A stretch of 64,000 bases of DNA, taken from positions 5,434,001 to 5,498,000 of the forward strand of contig NC_092582.1 in assembly GCF_037975245.1 (NCBI RefSeq). Reading direction: 5' to 3'. Origin of the DNA: Apostichopus japonicus (lineage: Eukaryota > Echinodermata > Holothuroidea > Aspidochirotida > Stichopodidae). The position numbers and the translations under genes are program-made. Shown here in pieces: positions 10,292 to 23,300 of this stretch; the first letter of the stretch is position 1; every line of letters begins with the position of its first letter. Below the pieces are notes generated by a model. That model was not told the origin of the DNA, made no database searches, and worked only from the letters and a program-made list of their open reading frames with translations.

Positions 10292-12166
10292 GAGCGCTCC
10301 GTAATATTCTTTTGTCCCACAGTTTGTGAAAAAAAGTTGTGGTTAGCCTACTGCTTAATGTGTTTCTGCCAGTAGCGTTCTGCCTGAATGCTAGGCAAAT
10401 ACTTAGTACTGTGTACAATGTGTTCTTATAAAGTTATCCATTTTTATGGAAATGACACGTACCGCACAGATCTGTAACGCATTGCCCCTTCAATTCACAC
10501 TACATGTAGCCACTGCGTCATGGCTCACAATTTCGTTTCTATACTGCTTTACATTTCTGCAATTTTGTTTACATTTTTGACAGAGGCCAGAAACAAATTG
10601 AGCCATACTATGTCGACGTTCGGGACCTCAACACCAACATAGAAGATATGAAGTATGTTATTCGGTCGAAACATAAGTAAACAAGATAACAATTAGTGTA
10701 TCGTCCCTGCTCATTTCATTTTCTTATGATGTCCCACGCGTTTCCGGTACTTTCGCCATCAGACCAAGATATAAACAAAGTTGATGATTTACTCCTCAGT
10801 AACAAAATAATTTGGAGTTTGAACCAACAATTCAGTTCTTTCTTTCTTTGCAACAGTTACCGCGGTATTATTAATTATCATTAATTGGGTTAAACCCTTA
10901 ATACTTAAATATCTCCTAAGTTAAAAGAATAGCTCAATAGTTTGTTCATCTTTATTTTCAATAGTAAAGTGTGCAAAGGATAAAAGGAGGGGGCAGAGTA
11001 CTATACTTTCACCTGCATCGTCAGTCGGGGGGGGGGGGGCGTCCAGACGGGGAATATTTTATATACTCTGGCCCTTCCATGAAGTTTGAAGCTCTACCTT
11101 TATCAATTGGGGGAACTTTACAATTTTCACCATTGTGTAAATATAAAATCCTGAGTCCGTAACTGTTCATTATAGATGACTAGTGAAATACAAAAAAAAA
11201 AATGAATCCAAAGCGCGTAGTACTGATAAAGTTTACAGGACGTGAGAAAATTTCTTTTAAAAAGTGATCAATGGATAAAAGGCCTTTTTTAAGGCTTCAG
11301 TTTCAAGGCTTCAAGTTGAACACTCAGCCGTGGTTGATACAGGATTTTAAAAAGGTTGGATGTAGCATGCGGGTCGTTGAAGCCGGCTCCCTTTAGTATT
11401 GTGTCGGGGTACTCCCACCCAAAAAATAAAGAAAAAAGAATACAATGAATTGATTGTGTAAGTTTGAAAGGGGCCAATGTAGCCCCCCCCCCCCCCCCCC
11501 CCGCACACACACATCTCTCGGATCCGCATTAGCATAAGCATCTGCGCAGGTTGTGAGGTCTTTGAAGGTTGATTTTTCCCTCTTTTTCTCTTAAAAACAG
11601 CGACGACGAAGACGTGGGTGAAGATGGCTACCTAATACCAGATAAGCTGTGAGTGAGAAATGAATTTCGTCATTTAACATATTGCCTCTGCTATACTTGA
11701 ATGGAAAAGAAGTTTACTATTATAATCATTTAGTATCATCGTTCGTAGCTCATAATGACTTCATAAAGGTATATTGGCTAACGTTCATAATATGTACTTT
11801 GTGTCCAGCCTTCAAGATTTCATGATTAATTATTGAGGGTATATGGTAAAATATTTACCGATATGCTATTCAAGATATTTTTATTTTATTTCGCCAGCCA
11901 CTGCACATCAGCGACCACGTACAGTTATACTTGTGGCCCGATACCAGTTGGTTAGGATATAGCAATAACAAAGATACAAAATTGTACATGTAATGCTCTG
12001 ATGTCTATCACCTTTTCAGGTGAAACAAAAGGCACGATAGCTTTCCCACAAGGGTCTCTTTTAACTAACTATGACAATTTTCTTTGTCGTTATCAGGAAT
12101 GGAAGCAAGACAAATGACTACGAAGATGTGAAATCCGAGCCGGAATACATCGATGTAATAGAGTAA
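5915..12166 (+). CDS. single-pass receptor-like protein: signal peptide, TSP1, TM, tyrosine-motif tail
   Basis: Seven exons join in one frame: 5915-5987, 6936-7343, 8329-8437, 9734-9790, 10584-10652, 11601-11648, 12097-12166 (834 nt, 277 residues). All introns are GT-AG with phases 1,1,2,2,2,2. Residues 1-25 are a signal peptide rich in LQLLLLT. Residues 107-150 are a thrombospondin type-1 repeat (WAEWGTCNASCGVGSERR, six cysteines). Residues 161-182 form a transmembrane helix encoded almost alone by exon 3. The 95-residue acidic tail holds Y225VDV, Y249LIP, Y263EDV and Y272IDV, candidate SH2-docking sites. The ATG at 5915 has A at -3 and G at +4. I do not recognise an ortholog. Cell-surface signalling is inferred from layout only. 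Confidence 0.78.
6580..6730. mobile_element. 151-bp foldback MITE in intron 1
   Basis: Near-perfect inverted ends: tggctattcttacaaccagg on the left matches tggctatttttacgaccagg on the complement of the right end, continuing for about 29 bp. A second nested inverted pair (tttccggttacgcacgcgca and its complement) surrounds a short loop, so the whole element can fold into a hairpin. It has no coding capacity. It lies in intron 1 of the receptor-like gene. No clear target-site duplication was seen. Confidence 0.8.
9226..9629. mobile_element. 404-bp inverted-repeat MITE in intron 3
   Basis: The left end ggcccggtcacactacagcg pairs with the right end, whose complement reads ggcccggtcacactataccg. 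The match continues through ttttatcggaata for about 38 bp. The interior holds repeated atcgga/tccgat words in both orientations. It is non-coding and lies in intron 3 of the receptor-like gene. Flanks (TTAA left, TTTA right) do not give a clean target duplication, so the superfamily is unassigned. Confidence 0.8.
9932..10000. repeat. (TA)n microsatellite
   Basis: About 69 bases of uninterrupted TA dinucleotide next to the SINE-like unit. The apparent Ile-Tyr repeat ORFs across it are artefacts. Confidence 0.95.
10001..10225 (-). mobile_element. tRNA-derived SINE-like element
   Basis: On the minus strand 10051-10120 contains an A-box-like segment (tagttggttaggg), an anticodon-like stem and loop, and a perfect T-arm with B box (ccgggttcgaatcccgg). 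The 5' seven bases do not pair with the 3' end and the loop would give an improbable anticodon, so a working tRNA is unlikely. The tRNA-like head is followed by an unrelated body, and both sides run into TA microsatellites, as in SINE tails. It lies in intron 4 of the receptor-like gene. Confidence 0.65.
10228..10287. repeat. (AT)n microsatellite
   Basis: About 60 bases of AT dinucleotide on the other side of the SINE-like unit, in intron 4 of the receptor-like gene. Confidence 0.95.
11480..11516. repeat. C-rich tract with short CA run
   Basis: About 22 consecutive C bases followed by gcacacacac, in intron 5 of the receptor-like gene. The glycine-rich ORFs read on the minus strand are artefacts of it. 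Confidence 0.85.
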
Positions 12167-13060
12167 TGAGTGTTTATAGTACTGCAGTGCCGTGTACGGG
12201 CGGTGGAAGTGGGGTCAGTCGCGGTGGGGGTGGGTGGGTGATGGGAGAGGTACTTACTTGGAGTGGCAGTGGGACATGTGACTTCGATTAGAGGGGTTAA
12301 ACCACAACGTCGCTTCAAACCTCTCCGACATGATGGATCTTGTGTGCATTCCATATCACATGTTTCCATAAGTGAATGTCTTTTTTCTCAACCACAAGGC
12401 ATTTAATTAAACGTTTATTTAACTTTCTGGCAAAATGGCTCTCATTTACATAACAGAAAGGGCGCTGTTTAATAACCAAGAAGGTCGTATTTATACATCT
12501 ATTTTCTTGTAAATGAATGAAGTAACAGTACCAAACAGTGCTTTGGAGCTGTTTCCCTTTTTGAGGGAATCGGGATGGTGGTTGTAGGGGTGGGTTGTAT
12601 ATGAGGGAGAGGCTAGAATTAAACAGATGGCACCCAACAACATAACCTAGCTTTATCACTGACTTTACAGTTATTCTTCATTAATACTCTGCAAATAAGG
12701 TAAGAAGACAAATTAAGATTACTAGTGATTGCTGAGCTATACTTTTATTTTTAACATTTTCATTTTAACGTTTCAGAAGAAAAAAAAATGTCATTCTATA
12801 TCTACTTACCCTAAACTAGTCACATTATTATTGCACTATGTATAACGTCAAAAATGCGTATTACTATTAAGCCATACTAAAACTATTCTTTTGGTACTTT
12901 TACGGTTACGTTATGAATATTACAGTACTTCTTTGCCAACTGTCTTGAGAAGTAGGTCCGTAATTCCATCGATAAATGTGATCATTAATAAATTTCCCAA
13001 GTGGCGCAAGTTTCATAATTACTTGCTAATATTTTTGACAAAAGTTTGTTAACTGTCTTA

Positions 13061-13092
<32 letters not shown>

Positions 13093-14038
13093 CTGACTCT
13101 TATTTCCATATACTGTTAATATGTAAGTTGTGTACACAACTTTGTACTTCTTTCTCCATATACTATATCGATAAAATATACAAGCTTGACATGTTCGAAC
13201 CATATTTTCCTACATGAAAGTCTTTGTATCAGCTTCGTATCTTTCTTGTATAGACTTTGGCTGTTATATATAATTTGTAGTCATTCTCATGTTCAGCGAA
13301 TTATAAACAGAATAACGTAACACTTAAATAGTCATCTACACTTCGGAGGAAAGGAAATATGGAAGGCAGATTGTCACCCCATCGTCAGATCACCACATAA
13401 AACCCATCAGTGTCGTCACCAATTTAAATATAGGCTGTTGTACTTTAAATCATTAACGTCATATATTTGACAGCATATTTACGTTGATTTAGCGTTTAAG
13501 TCATCAAAAGAGAATGTAACACATATTGAGTCATCTGTCTCCGTAAGTCTTCACTTTTATCAGAAACTTTATATAGTATGACAAGCTCTCCTGTGAAAGT
13601 AGGAAATGAAAACTGTGAGATGTGATCAAATAACTTGTATAACCATGCAACATTGATCATATAAAGTCAAAATGAGTCTCAAGTGCCACTTAGCTCGTTA
13701 CCCATAATTATTACAAAGTAGGAGAAACAAAGTTAACTGCGAACATCTAAACTACATCAATTTCAGAAATCGAACATTCACACAAAAAGTTTTTATAGTT
13801 CAATACCACCACCAAATATTTAAAACAACGATAACGTATCGGTTCCTAGTAGCCTCGTATGGAGCCGTGAGCAGCCGAAACCTTGCAACGTTGACTTGAT
13901 AATACCCATCACTGATCTTAAGCACTTATCTATCCCATGGCGACATATCGCTAAACTGTTTCTTAATCCTCACTTGAGCGAAATAGTCTGATATTAACTG
14001 CCAACAATGCCAAACAGGGAAACAATTTCTAGTAGCAT
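12167..14038. other. convergent intergenic region
   Basis: The two 3' ends (receptor-like gene on plus, PKS on minus) face each other across 1.87 kb. It should hold both 3' UTRs. It contains an AT microsatellite at 13063-13090 and no ORF with recognisable content. Confidence 0.6.
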
Positions 14039-14377
14039 TTAAATAACGACTTTGTTAGCTATTGCCTTCTCCAGTAATAGTTTCGTTGTCACTCCACCCA
14101 GAATATCAAGTTGAGAGATGACGACACCCCACTCTCTGCTAGCCCAAGTGACCATTTCAACGGACATGAGAGAATCGATGCCGTAGTTTATCATTGGTTG
14201 GTTCAAATCAATCGAGTCGGCGTTGATGCACAACAAATCTCCAAGCTTCTCTCGTACGCAAACTTCTAGTTCCTCTAAAGTGAGACGACATTCAGTCTGA
14301 GCAACTTGATCACCCGAGGACAGGTGTCGAAACTTCAGATGGTGTTTGTGGCATATCTGTATGATTGAATTCCAGTT
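14039..14377 (-). CDS. PKS last exon, acyl carrier protein
   Basis: The acceptor aaacag is followed by a phase-0 exon of 113 codons ending in TAA. It carries the carrier-protein signature NYGIDSLMSVEM, with the serine codon at 14173-14171 as the expected phosphopantetheine site. The protein ends KAIANKVVI, so nothing follows the ACP; chain release must use another enzyme or spontaneous cyclisation. Confidence 0.9.
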   Translation of the reverse strand, partial: NWNSIIQICHKHHLKFRHLSSGDQVAQTECRLTLEELEVCVREKLGDLLCINADSIDLNQPMINYGIDSLMSVEMVTWASREWGVVISQLDILGGVTTKLLLEKAIANKVVI

Positions 14378-17300
14378 CTGTTTAAAATGAAAAATAAGAA
14401 ATTGTTACAAAAATCACCCGGAATTGACTGTCAATAATGTAAAATAGTACAGTCACAAATCTGTTGGAAAAAAATCTTGATTAATTTGTGGATATTAATG
14501 ATCCATGTCAACTGTGGCCTGAGTAAGTGAGCGATCACTTGTTTTCATAGAAGAGATGACCACAAGGTATGTAGGCATATTTGTAACATCTTGAATGGGA
14601 TGAAAGATATAGACAAGAAACTAGAATATAAGGTGAATGAAATAATTCGATACTGAGAATTACAAGCATGTAAGTAAACCGCCCTATTATTTCTTAATAT
14701 GCTCGACTGTTTTGCCATTGGTAAAATGTGCATAGTTTTAATTCCATACGTAAAAAGGTGGTGATCAAAGATTGAACTCACCCTTTGCTCCAAACAAACA
14801 GATGCTGGGAGATGCTCAGTGTTCAGGATGATCTTCTCCAAAACTGCCAGAAATTCATCACAGTTAAGTCCATCTTTAGCATCAGCCACGTCGTTTTCCT
14901 CTGAACCAACCTCCCCTGTTGTGAACTCCTCGTAAACATTCACTGAATGTAGTTGAGAAACTTGAACATCAACTGCTGCTTTACCACTGTTCTTTAAACG
15001 ACGTACTCTGTCTGTGAAGAAACCTTCAATGATACCACTCGCTACGTCTGTCGTGCTGCCCCATATACTTCCATCTGGTCTTATAGTGATCAGTAATTCG
15101 AGGGATGACTCACCGATAGCTTTGATACAATCTTCAAGCGGGGTGACACATGATGACTTAACCCCATTCAGATTGTTGAACGTCAAGTCTGAGAACTTAA
15201 TCTTTTCAGCGTCATATCCCACTGTGTGAAAGAGCCCGAAGTTTGTTGATTGTTGCAGTTTGTTGCGCAGGTTTTCTATGACATTTTTGATTGGATTAGA
15301 GGCAGAGCAACGGTAAAGATAGACGGAACACTTCTGTCTTTGGAGGAAGTCCTTCGTTCTGGACAAAGCTGGTTCTCTAGTATTGTCGTGCGTAACCATG
15401 GCAATGTGACGGGCTCCATTGGTACATAACCATCGTGAAAGGGCCTGACCTACACCACCCTGACTACCGTTGACAATGTAGCATATGTTTGGTTGGAATA
15501 AAGTTTGTGTGCATGGAAGCTTGTCGAGCGGAAATGATACCGCAGGAGGGATGTCGACAGTGACAGCTGTATACTTATGCTCTAAAATTTCATTGATTAC
15601 TTTATCAATGTGATCGACTGGGAATGAAAATGCCTTCAAAGGCGCAAAGATTCCCTCCGAAAATAATTCCGAAACCTTCTCCAACAGATGCTTGAAAATC
15701 ACAGGCTGGTCATGGAGCATTTGGTAGAAGTCGACAAACAGGTGTGATGTATTACCTGATGTGGTCAATTTCGGCTTTGCACTCCCTTTCTTTCTTGAAT
15801 TCTTGATATGGCAAATTCTTCCTCCTGGAAATAGTACATCATGCTTCTCAATCGGTAAGTTAGACTGGTCTTGCGTTAGAACAACATCAAACTTGGTTCC
15901 ATGCTCAACATGTTTGATGCCGTTGTCAGAATCTGCTGTTGCTTCGTTAACAAATACTGTGACGCCTTCGATGTTGAGAAAGATTTGCGCTTCGTCTTTA
16001 GTTCCTACGTAGATTGTAACGTCGGCTCCTACTAGGCGTCCAATTTGTATTGAAGCCAGAGATATCGTTGAATGTAAAGAGTGTACAAGCAACCTCTCTC
16101 CCCGTGATAATCGTGCTCTTTCGATGAGACAGTAGTAAGCCAATGAAAATGGCAACACACTACTCACGCACTCTGACCAACTTAGGCTTTTTGGCTTCTT
16201 TATGACGCTGAATGGGGAAGCAATCAAATGTGACGAAATGTTTTGTGGCGATAGTATGAACACTTCATCCATTGGTTGAACAGCATTAACATCCTCTCCG
16301 ACTTGAAGAACAATGCCAGCACAAGGCACCCTGGCTGCATGATCTGTGTTATCTGCAATACCCGATCCCTTCGGTGAGCTGAATTGGGTCAGATCAGCTC
16401 CTTTTAATTTAACCAACACTTGATCTGAATTAACCTCAGGGGACCACGAACTGAAGGAAAGACGCACGTTGTCATCACAAATATCCCCCTGTTGTAATTG
16501 GAGCTCCCACCATGGAGTAACTTTGACAGATGCTTCAGGAGCATTACGTTTGATCAGTTTGGGTTCGGTGACTTCGCCATCGATTACAAGTATTTCCCTG
16601 TGGGGTACTTGCTGCTTTTGGAAGATTTCACTCAGTAAACGGATATCCTTATCTTTTCCCGTTGTTTGCACCAAGAAGGTCGGACAGCTTATGTGGTTCG
16701 AAGCAGATCTTACTATGCTGGCCACCAGTGATGCATCTCTGGAGTCCTCTTCGGCGGTACTTGCAAACACCACCCAGGCCCGGGAAACGTGTTCCGATTC
16801 CTTCTCAATATATTCCAAATATCGCAGAAGGTTCTCTACGTGATTATCGCACTTATTGCAAAGAAAGACGCATTCTGCTTTCCCCGTTGGCTGTTTGATA
16901 CCATTCACAATAGACTTTCTGGTCTTCATTTCTGAGTAGGTCATTCTTTCGAAGTTTCTTGGTTTTCGAACTGTCCCTTCGATGGTCGTGGTTATCCGGG
17001 ATTGCTCCTTTTCCGTAATAATAACCCATTGTTTGCCTGGAGTGTGTTCAATAGGCTTGAATGGGAAACCTTCATAACCTCCCGTTTTCTTGCCGACGAT
17101 AATGCTATGAAACAAGTTCTTTGGCGAAGAAACAGCAACTACTTCGGTGAAGCCACAGTTTGCCACTATGTCTACCCATGACTGTTCGTCCATCCAACAA
17201 CATTCTGTTCTGAAATCCTCCATTAGCCAGCAAAGTCTAAGGGCTCCAAAAAGAAGTTCGGCGATGTATGTTGCTCGTGTAGCCTCATAGAGAATAAACC

Positions 17301-20300
17301 AGCCATCATCAGCTACAAGGTTTCTCATGTGGAACACACCCTCATACAAGTCAGCTGTTGAATGAAGGGTATCCAAACAGATAAGAATATCGATAGAAGA
17401 CGGCACAAATCCTTGACCCTCTACGTCCTGTTCTATGTCCAACTGTTGATATTTAACGAATGGAAACTCTTCAAGATTCTCTCTAGCATGTGGGAAGAAG
17501 GCAACACTTAGATCTGTGAATATGTACTCCACTCTGCCTTGCTCGCATAACGGTTTGATCTTTTGCAATATGTGTCTTGTCAAACCGCCCATTCTTGCAC
17601 CAACTTCTAGAATTCTAACGACCTTCTTCTGCGAAAGAGCTGTTTTGAGAGCTTCGACGATGATTTCAGCCCCACCCATGTAGTAAAGTCGAGTTGTTAG
17701 AGATTCCATGAAATAAGCTGCCATACATTCAGGCTTAAACAGTTTGGTCATTGCTGATTGAGGATCTCGCAGAGTTGTGGGAAAGTGGTCACCGAGGCTT
17801 TTGATCATGCTGACTTCCTGTGCATATTCAGGAACGTGAGACAGAAGTTCATCCATCTTTGAGTAAATGTCATCATATGCTATTCTGGAGACGTCAGTAG
17901 CATTAGCAATGTTGCAAAGTCTCTTCAGATATCTTGCATCACTCTTTTTTCTTTCGGTCTCTGATACAGTTTCAAGGCCATGGCGGATGTAGGCGTCACA
18001 GATGGACCTTAACATGTAGAAATATTTCTCACCTCGACCAATGGATTCCATTACATCTGGAAACAGAATCGATAGGTTTTCGGGTGAGAATATATCAACG
18101 ATTACAGAGGTGGGCGGCAAGACTGCTTTCGTTGGTTGGTAGCTGGTTTCAAACAAGCATTGATCTACAGTAATATCCCTTGTAGCTATTGCCACATTTC
18201 TAAATAGACATCCAGTAAGTTCAACCAGAACATCTTCCCCTGTGCTGGACGTCATAATGACATTACCAACCAGTTTCTCGTTGTTGCAGTCTGTAATTCG
18301 GCCTATAAGAGTGACGTGATCATCGTGTGGTAGGGTTGGTAGATGCATAGTTAAACATTGTACGGCTGACGCTTGAAATGATGTAGATTCAGACGCCATT
18401 AGAAATGACAGCACTTGAAAGCAGGAATCAAGCATTGTTGTGACGCTTCCTTGCTTATCTCCTTGACATCTTACAGTTGCGATAACCTCTCCATCCCCGA
18501 CCATAGCTTCTTCAATGACTTGGAACTTTAGTCCAATACTGTTACCGGAACTCTCAAGCAACTGGTAAATTTCCTCTTTACTAACTGGCTTCTCACATCG
18601 TCTTTTCGCACCAGCAAGCCTATCCTGGGTCTTTTTATCAGTTGATGCTTCACCTGTTGAAATTTGAGCGCACATATATGTTGCTTCGTCATCAGAAATC
18701 GTTATTTTGTCATCCTTTGTAACACACTGAAGCTTCATTTCCTTTTTCTTTGAGCCTGTGCTTGTTTTTACTTCTTTCCAGTTTGCTTTCTCGGGAAATT
18801 CTATACCACGAATCTCCAGGGGATACTTTTCTGATGACATTTCCATTCCATATGCCAACAGACCTGCTACTGGGAAAGTGAGCGCATTGTTAACAACATA
18901 GTCGTTTAGGTAAGGAAACATTTCGAAAGTCAATTCACCATTTTGACCTTTGTACGTCCTGTCGTCGAGCCCAAGTCTTCTTTTTCTTCTGTACTCTGGC
19001 TCTGTTAAAGACGTCACGTGTTGCCAAGGGTACGAGGGCAAAGAGATCCATGGTGCCGAGTCACATGTCACGTTTGCCCAATTAATGGGAATAGATGCAG
19101 TATGGAATCCATGGAGGGCACGGAGAGCTGATAAGCGATCATCTTGGTGTCGTTGCCCCATTGCAATAGTTGTTAATTGAGCAGTTCCTCCAGCTCCTTT
19201 AGCAATTGCATTTATCGATGATAGCAAGGTCATAGAAGCTGCACACTCTATAAAGACAGTTGGGTGAACTTCACTTAAGATGGATTCAACTGCTTGTTGA
19301 AATTTAACTGCGTTGCGAATATTGGACCACCAATAATCCATGCCGAAATCTCCTTCATGTCTCTCACCATTGGTCGTTGAATAGACAGGAGTATTTCTCA
19401 CATTTGCCGGAGTCCTAACAGCTGACTTCATTTTCTCCTTGAACGTTTTTTCTGTTGAATCCATGTCGGGTGTGTGAAAGGCACAGCTGACCCTGAGTTT
19501 CTTGGCGATGGTTGGGTTTTCACTGCAAATTTCGTCAATCGCCTCGGAATTACCTGCAATGGTAACTGACCCAGGTGCGTTGTATGCTGCAATATAAAGC
19601 CGTTGGTACTTGGAACAAAGAATAGTTGCTTCATCTGAATTCATTCTTAGTGCCGCCATGCTGCCTGTTCCCTTCAGTTTGCCTTGTTCAACACTCCGAA
19701 TGTAGATTACTAAAATGGCTTCTTCCAATGTCAACCCGCCTGCAGCATAAGCAGCAGCGACTTCACCAAGGCTGTGTCCAACGATGGCATCAGGAACAAC
19801 ACCCCAGTATTCAAGGAGTCTAAAGTAAGCAATTTGAAGAAATAGGATGGCTGGTTGGGAGACTTCTAAGTCATTAAATACTTCCTTGCCCACAACTTCG
19901 CCCTCCGTTGCTTTCACAAATAGGCGGCGATCCCGAAGGAGGGACCATCCACTGATCTCTTCAAAGATAGCATCGCACGCATCGATGACATTTTTAAATA
20001 TTTCTTCCGTTTGGTAAAGCTGACGTCCCATGTCTACCCATTGCTGTCCTTGTCCGGGAAAAATTAGACATACTTTAGGCTTTTCGTTGCTGTATACAGT
20101 AGTTGTGAGTACTTTATCACTTGATCCGCTTTCGATGAAGTCATGAAGTTGGTTCCTGAACTGTTGACCGGAATTAGCGATCACCGACATTCTGTAATCA
20201 AAATGTGTTCGGTGGGTAGCTAGCCACGAAACAACGCCAAGGGCATCCCTTTCATTCTCGAAATCTGACCATTGCCTAGCAACTGCAACCACCGCTTCGG

Positions 20301-23300
20301 GGGATTTCGCCGACAAAGGTACGAGAATTGCTTTTCCTTCCTTTGAATCTTCGCCGAAATGCCATCCGCAAGACGACGAAGGCTCGCGCTGTTTAATCTT
20401 CGGTGGTTCTTCAAATATGCAATGTGCTAAAGCACCTGCAAATCCAAAGCTGTTTAACCCAATGATGTACTTTTCGTCCGAAAACGGTTCCGCCTCGGTT
20501 AGGAGGTTAAGTTTCCAAGCGTCCATATCTATCATATGATTTGGTTTCACAAAGTTTATTGTTGGGACTAACATGCGATTTTCCATCATTAGCGCAATCT
20601 TAATGGCAGATGCTGTGCCTGCGGCAATTTCGGTGTGTCCGAAGTTTCCTTTAATGGAGCCAAACTTTAAAGGAGTATTCCGCTTCGGGGCAAAACTTTT
20701 GCCGATTGCTTCTGCCTCCATTGGATCTCCTACTGGTGTTCCGGTGCCATGGGCTTCCACGAAATTGACCCTAGACATGGGAACACCAAACTTCTTGTAA
20801 GTCTCTGTCATGACGTATTCCATAGCAGGAACAGACGGCATGGTTAAGCTACTACTATTGCCGTTATCAGCAATCAAGGAGCCTTTGATAACGGTGTAAA
20901 TATGATCCCCGTCTGCAACTGCTTGATCTAATGGTTTCAGGATCAAACTATTCCAACCTTCACTTCTGACGTAGCCATTTGCGCTCTCTGAAAACGGGCT
21001 GCACCTGCCATCGGGCGATAGAACTCCTAGAGCACTGAAAGCCACAGTGATGTCCGGAAGGCCGATGTGGTTACAACTGGATACGACTGCTACTTTGCAT
21101 TCTTTATTATGCAGACTATTACAAGCTAAGTGCATAGCTGTAAGACCTGCCGCACATGCCGTATCGACTGAGAAACTTGGACCTTTGAAATCGAAACAAT
21201 ACGAAATGCGGTTGGAGGCCACGCTATGAGCAATACCAGTCAGAGTGTACGCATCGGTAACCGAAGTATCGGTCAACTGTATCGCGTGGTCCATCATACC
21301 CACACCTACAAATACACCACATTCTTCTTTCAGGTTGCCAGGAACGATACCTGCGTCTTCGAAAGCTTCCCATGTAACTTCTAACAGATGACGCTGTTGA
21401 GGGTCCATTGATGCAGCCTCTCTTGGTGAAATTTTGAAGAACAAGTTATCAAAGTCGTTGACGTTATCAATGAAGCCGCATCTGAAAAGATACAAAAAGG
21501 AATGTGAACACCAAGTTTGAAAATTTGAAGTCCATTGTCCGATGTAATGGGCTGCTATATTTGAGTCTTGGGGCAGTGTATTTGAACATAATATAATGAC
21601 CCCCCTCCCCCCTCCTCATATACATTCAGTCAAAAGTTTAGGGAATCATGTTATTGTCAGAGGTGTCCAAGGTGTTCAACTTCATTTCTAAGTCTACCTG
21701 ACTTAAGATTACCAACACAGTTTGAAAAGTGTCATTCTTGTAAGTAAAAACTTATGATACTAATATTGGGGAACATAGCAATGGACGATAACGGACGGTG
21801 AAAAGGTGAGTAACACTCCGGGTAATTAAAATTCAAGTATTTTACACTCTTCAAGATGACTTTCATGGCATTGTTGGATAATTGATGCTTAATCTTACGA
21901 CGTTTAACAAAATCATGAGAATGTGCTGCTTCTACCTTTTCGTCACCATTTTGCCCTGGCTAGTGTGATCTTCATCGTAAAAGTTGTCAATTGCCCATCT
22001 CTCTGGCGGTATGTCTTGGATACATTCCTTCCCTTCGATCAAAGCTTTCCAGAATGCTTTCGTGTCATTAACACCTCCCGGCATTCGGCATCCTAAAGTA
22101 GATCAGGAAGTGATACAAAATTGTTTCATTATAATGAACCTTTTTAGTGTCATATTATTGTTGAATAGTGTCACGGGTGAGTTGATGTGGGTAAATCATA
22201 TATACATGAGCATGCACATATTGCATAAAATTAGCACGCCATTAACAAGTTGAGCAAGAGGAACCGTTATACGGAATCGGTGGCTCTAAACTCTGAGCAA
22301 ATTTATCTTTTTACCAATAATGGGTTAAAAGTTGCACAATAGTTGAGGGAAGCATGTGCTAAACACCATTAGGTAACAACTGTTTTTATCTTCTCCATGT
22401 GCTGTGTTGTCACAATTTTTGGCAATATTTACTAATCTATATATTCTTAGAGTGTAATGAAGATTTTATGCTCATACTACCGTGTGAAAGTAACTATACA
22501 CAATTAACAAACTATACGTTATACAGAAACACGCACGTATGGCATATGTGAATGTTTCCGAAAAAATTAGCACGCAATGGCATCAGGGACTCCGTTTTAC
22601 AGAATAATCAGCTACATAAACATTGTCTTAAGAATGGAGCTGTAGAACGGAAGTCGTCAGGGTTTATCAAACCCTCCAGACACATAACGATTTTGTGCGC
22701 AAGCGTAAATTTGCTAAAATAAATCCCTACCCCAACCTTCGGGAAAATTTGTAGATTATAACACATATAAAGTTAACGTTATATAAAATCCAGTTGGGTC
22801 TATGGGATACAACGTAAATGTTGTTCTTATAACCTGTAAGAAGACTTACCTATCCCAACAACCGCAATAGGAAAGTTGTAACTCGCCATCGCTGGATCTT
22901 CACCCATTGGAAGATTCTGTCAAAGAAATCGTTTAAATTATATTATTGGTCACTTGGCTTTTAACCTGCACTATCATCGGAATGTTCAATTCACATAGAA
23001 AAACGTAGTGACATAAGTATAGCCAATGGTATATATAGGCCAACCTAGGATAAAGATACGAAATGTTGGTGACAACTACGAAGACACACTCCACCCAGTA
23101 TACACATCGTCTTGTCCCAAAGTTATGACCTTAGTTTCTTAGGTTGTCGGTAATGTGGGGAGGGAGGCTCCAGGATTTTACGAAAGGAATGGTGCTGGCA
23201 TTAAGGTCGTGGAAGACGTTTCCCATGTATAGGTGACCTGTGGAGGTCCTCCTCTCAGAAGGAAACACTGCGATATGTGATTATGTCCAAACGTAGTGGC

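Noticed and set aside
9846-10418. 190-residue ORF with Tyr-Ile repeats on the minus strand
   Set aside because: Reads through two TA microsatellites and the SINE-like unit.
11331-11420. Similarity between 11331-11420 and 27860-27940 (gggtcgttggagcc-type words)
   Set aside because: The match is short and weak by eye; a shared repeat is possible but not supportable without alignment.
14545-14781. C-terminal extension of the large PKS ORF
   Set aside because: Lies past the GTGAGT donor; content is not PKS-like, and splicing to 14377 restores the ACP.
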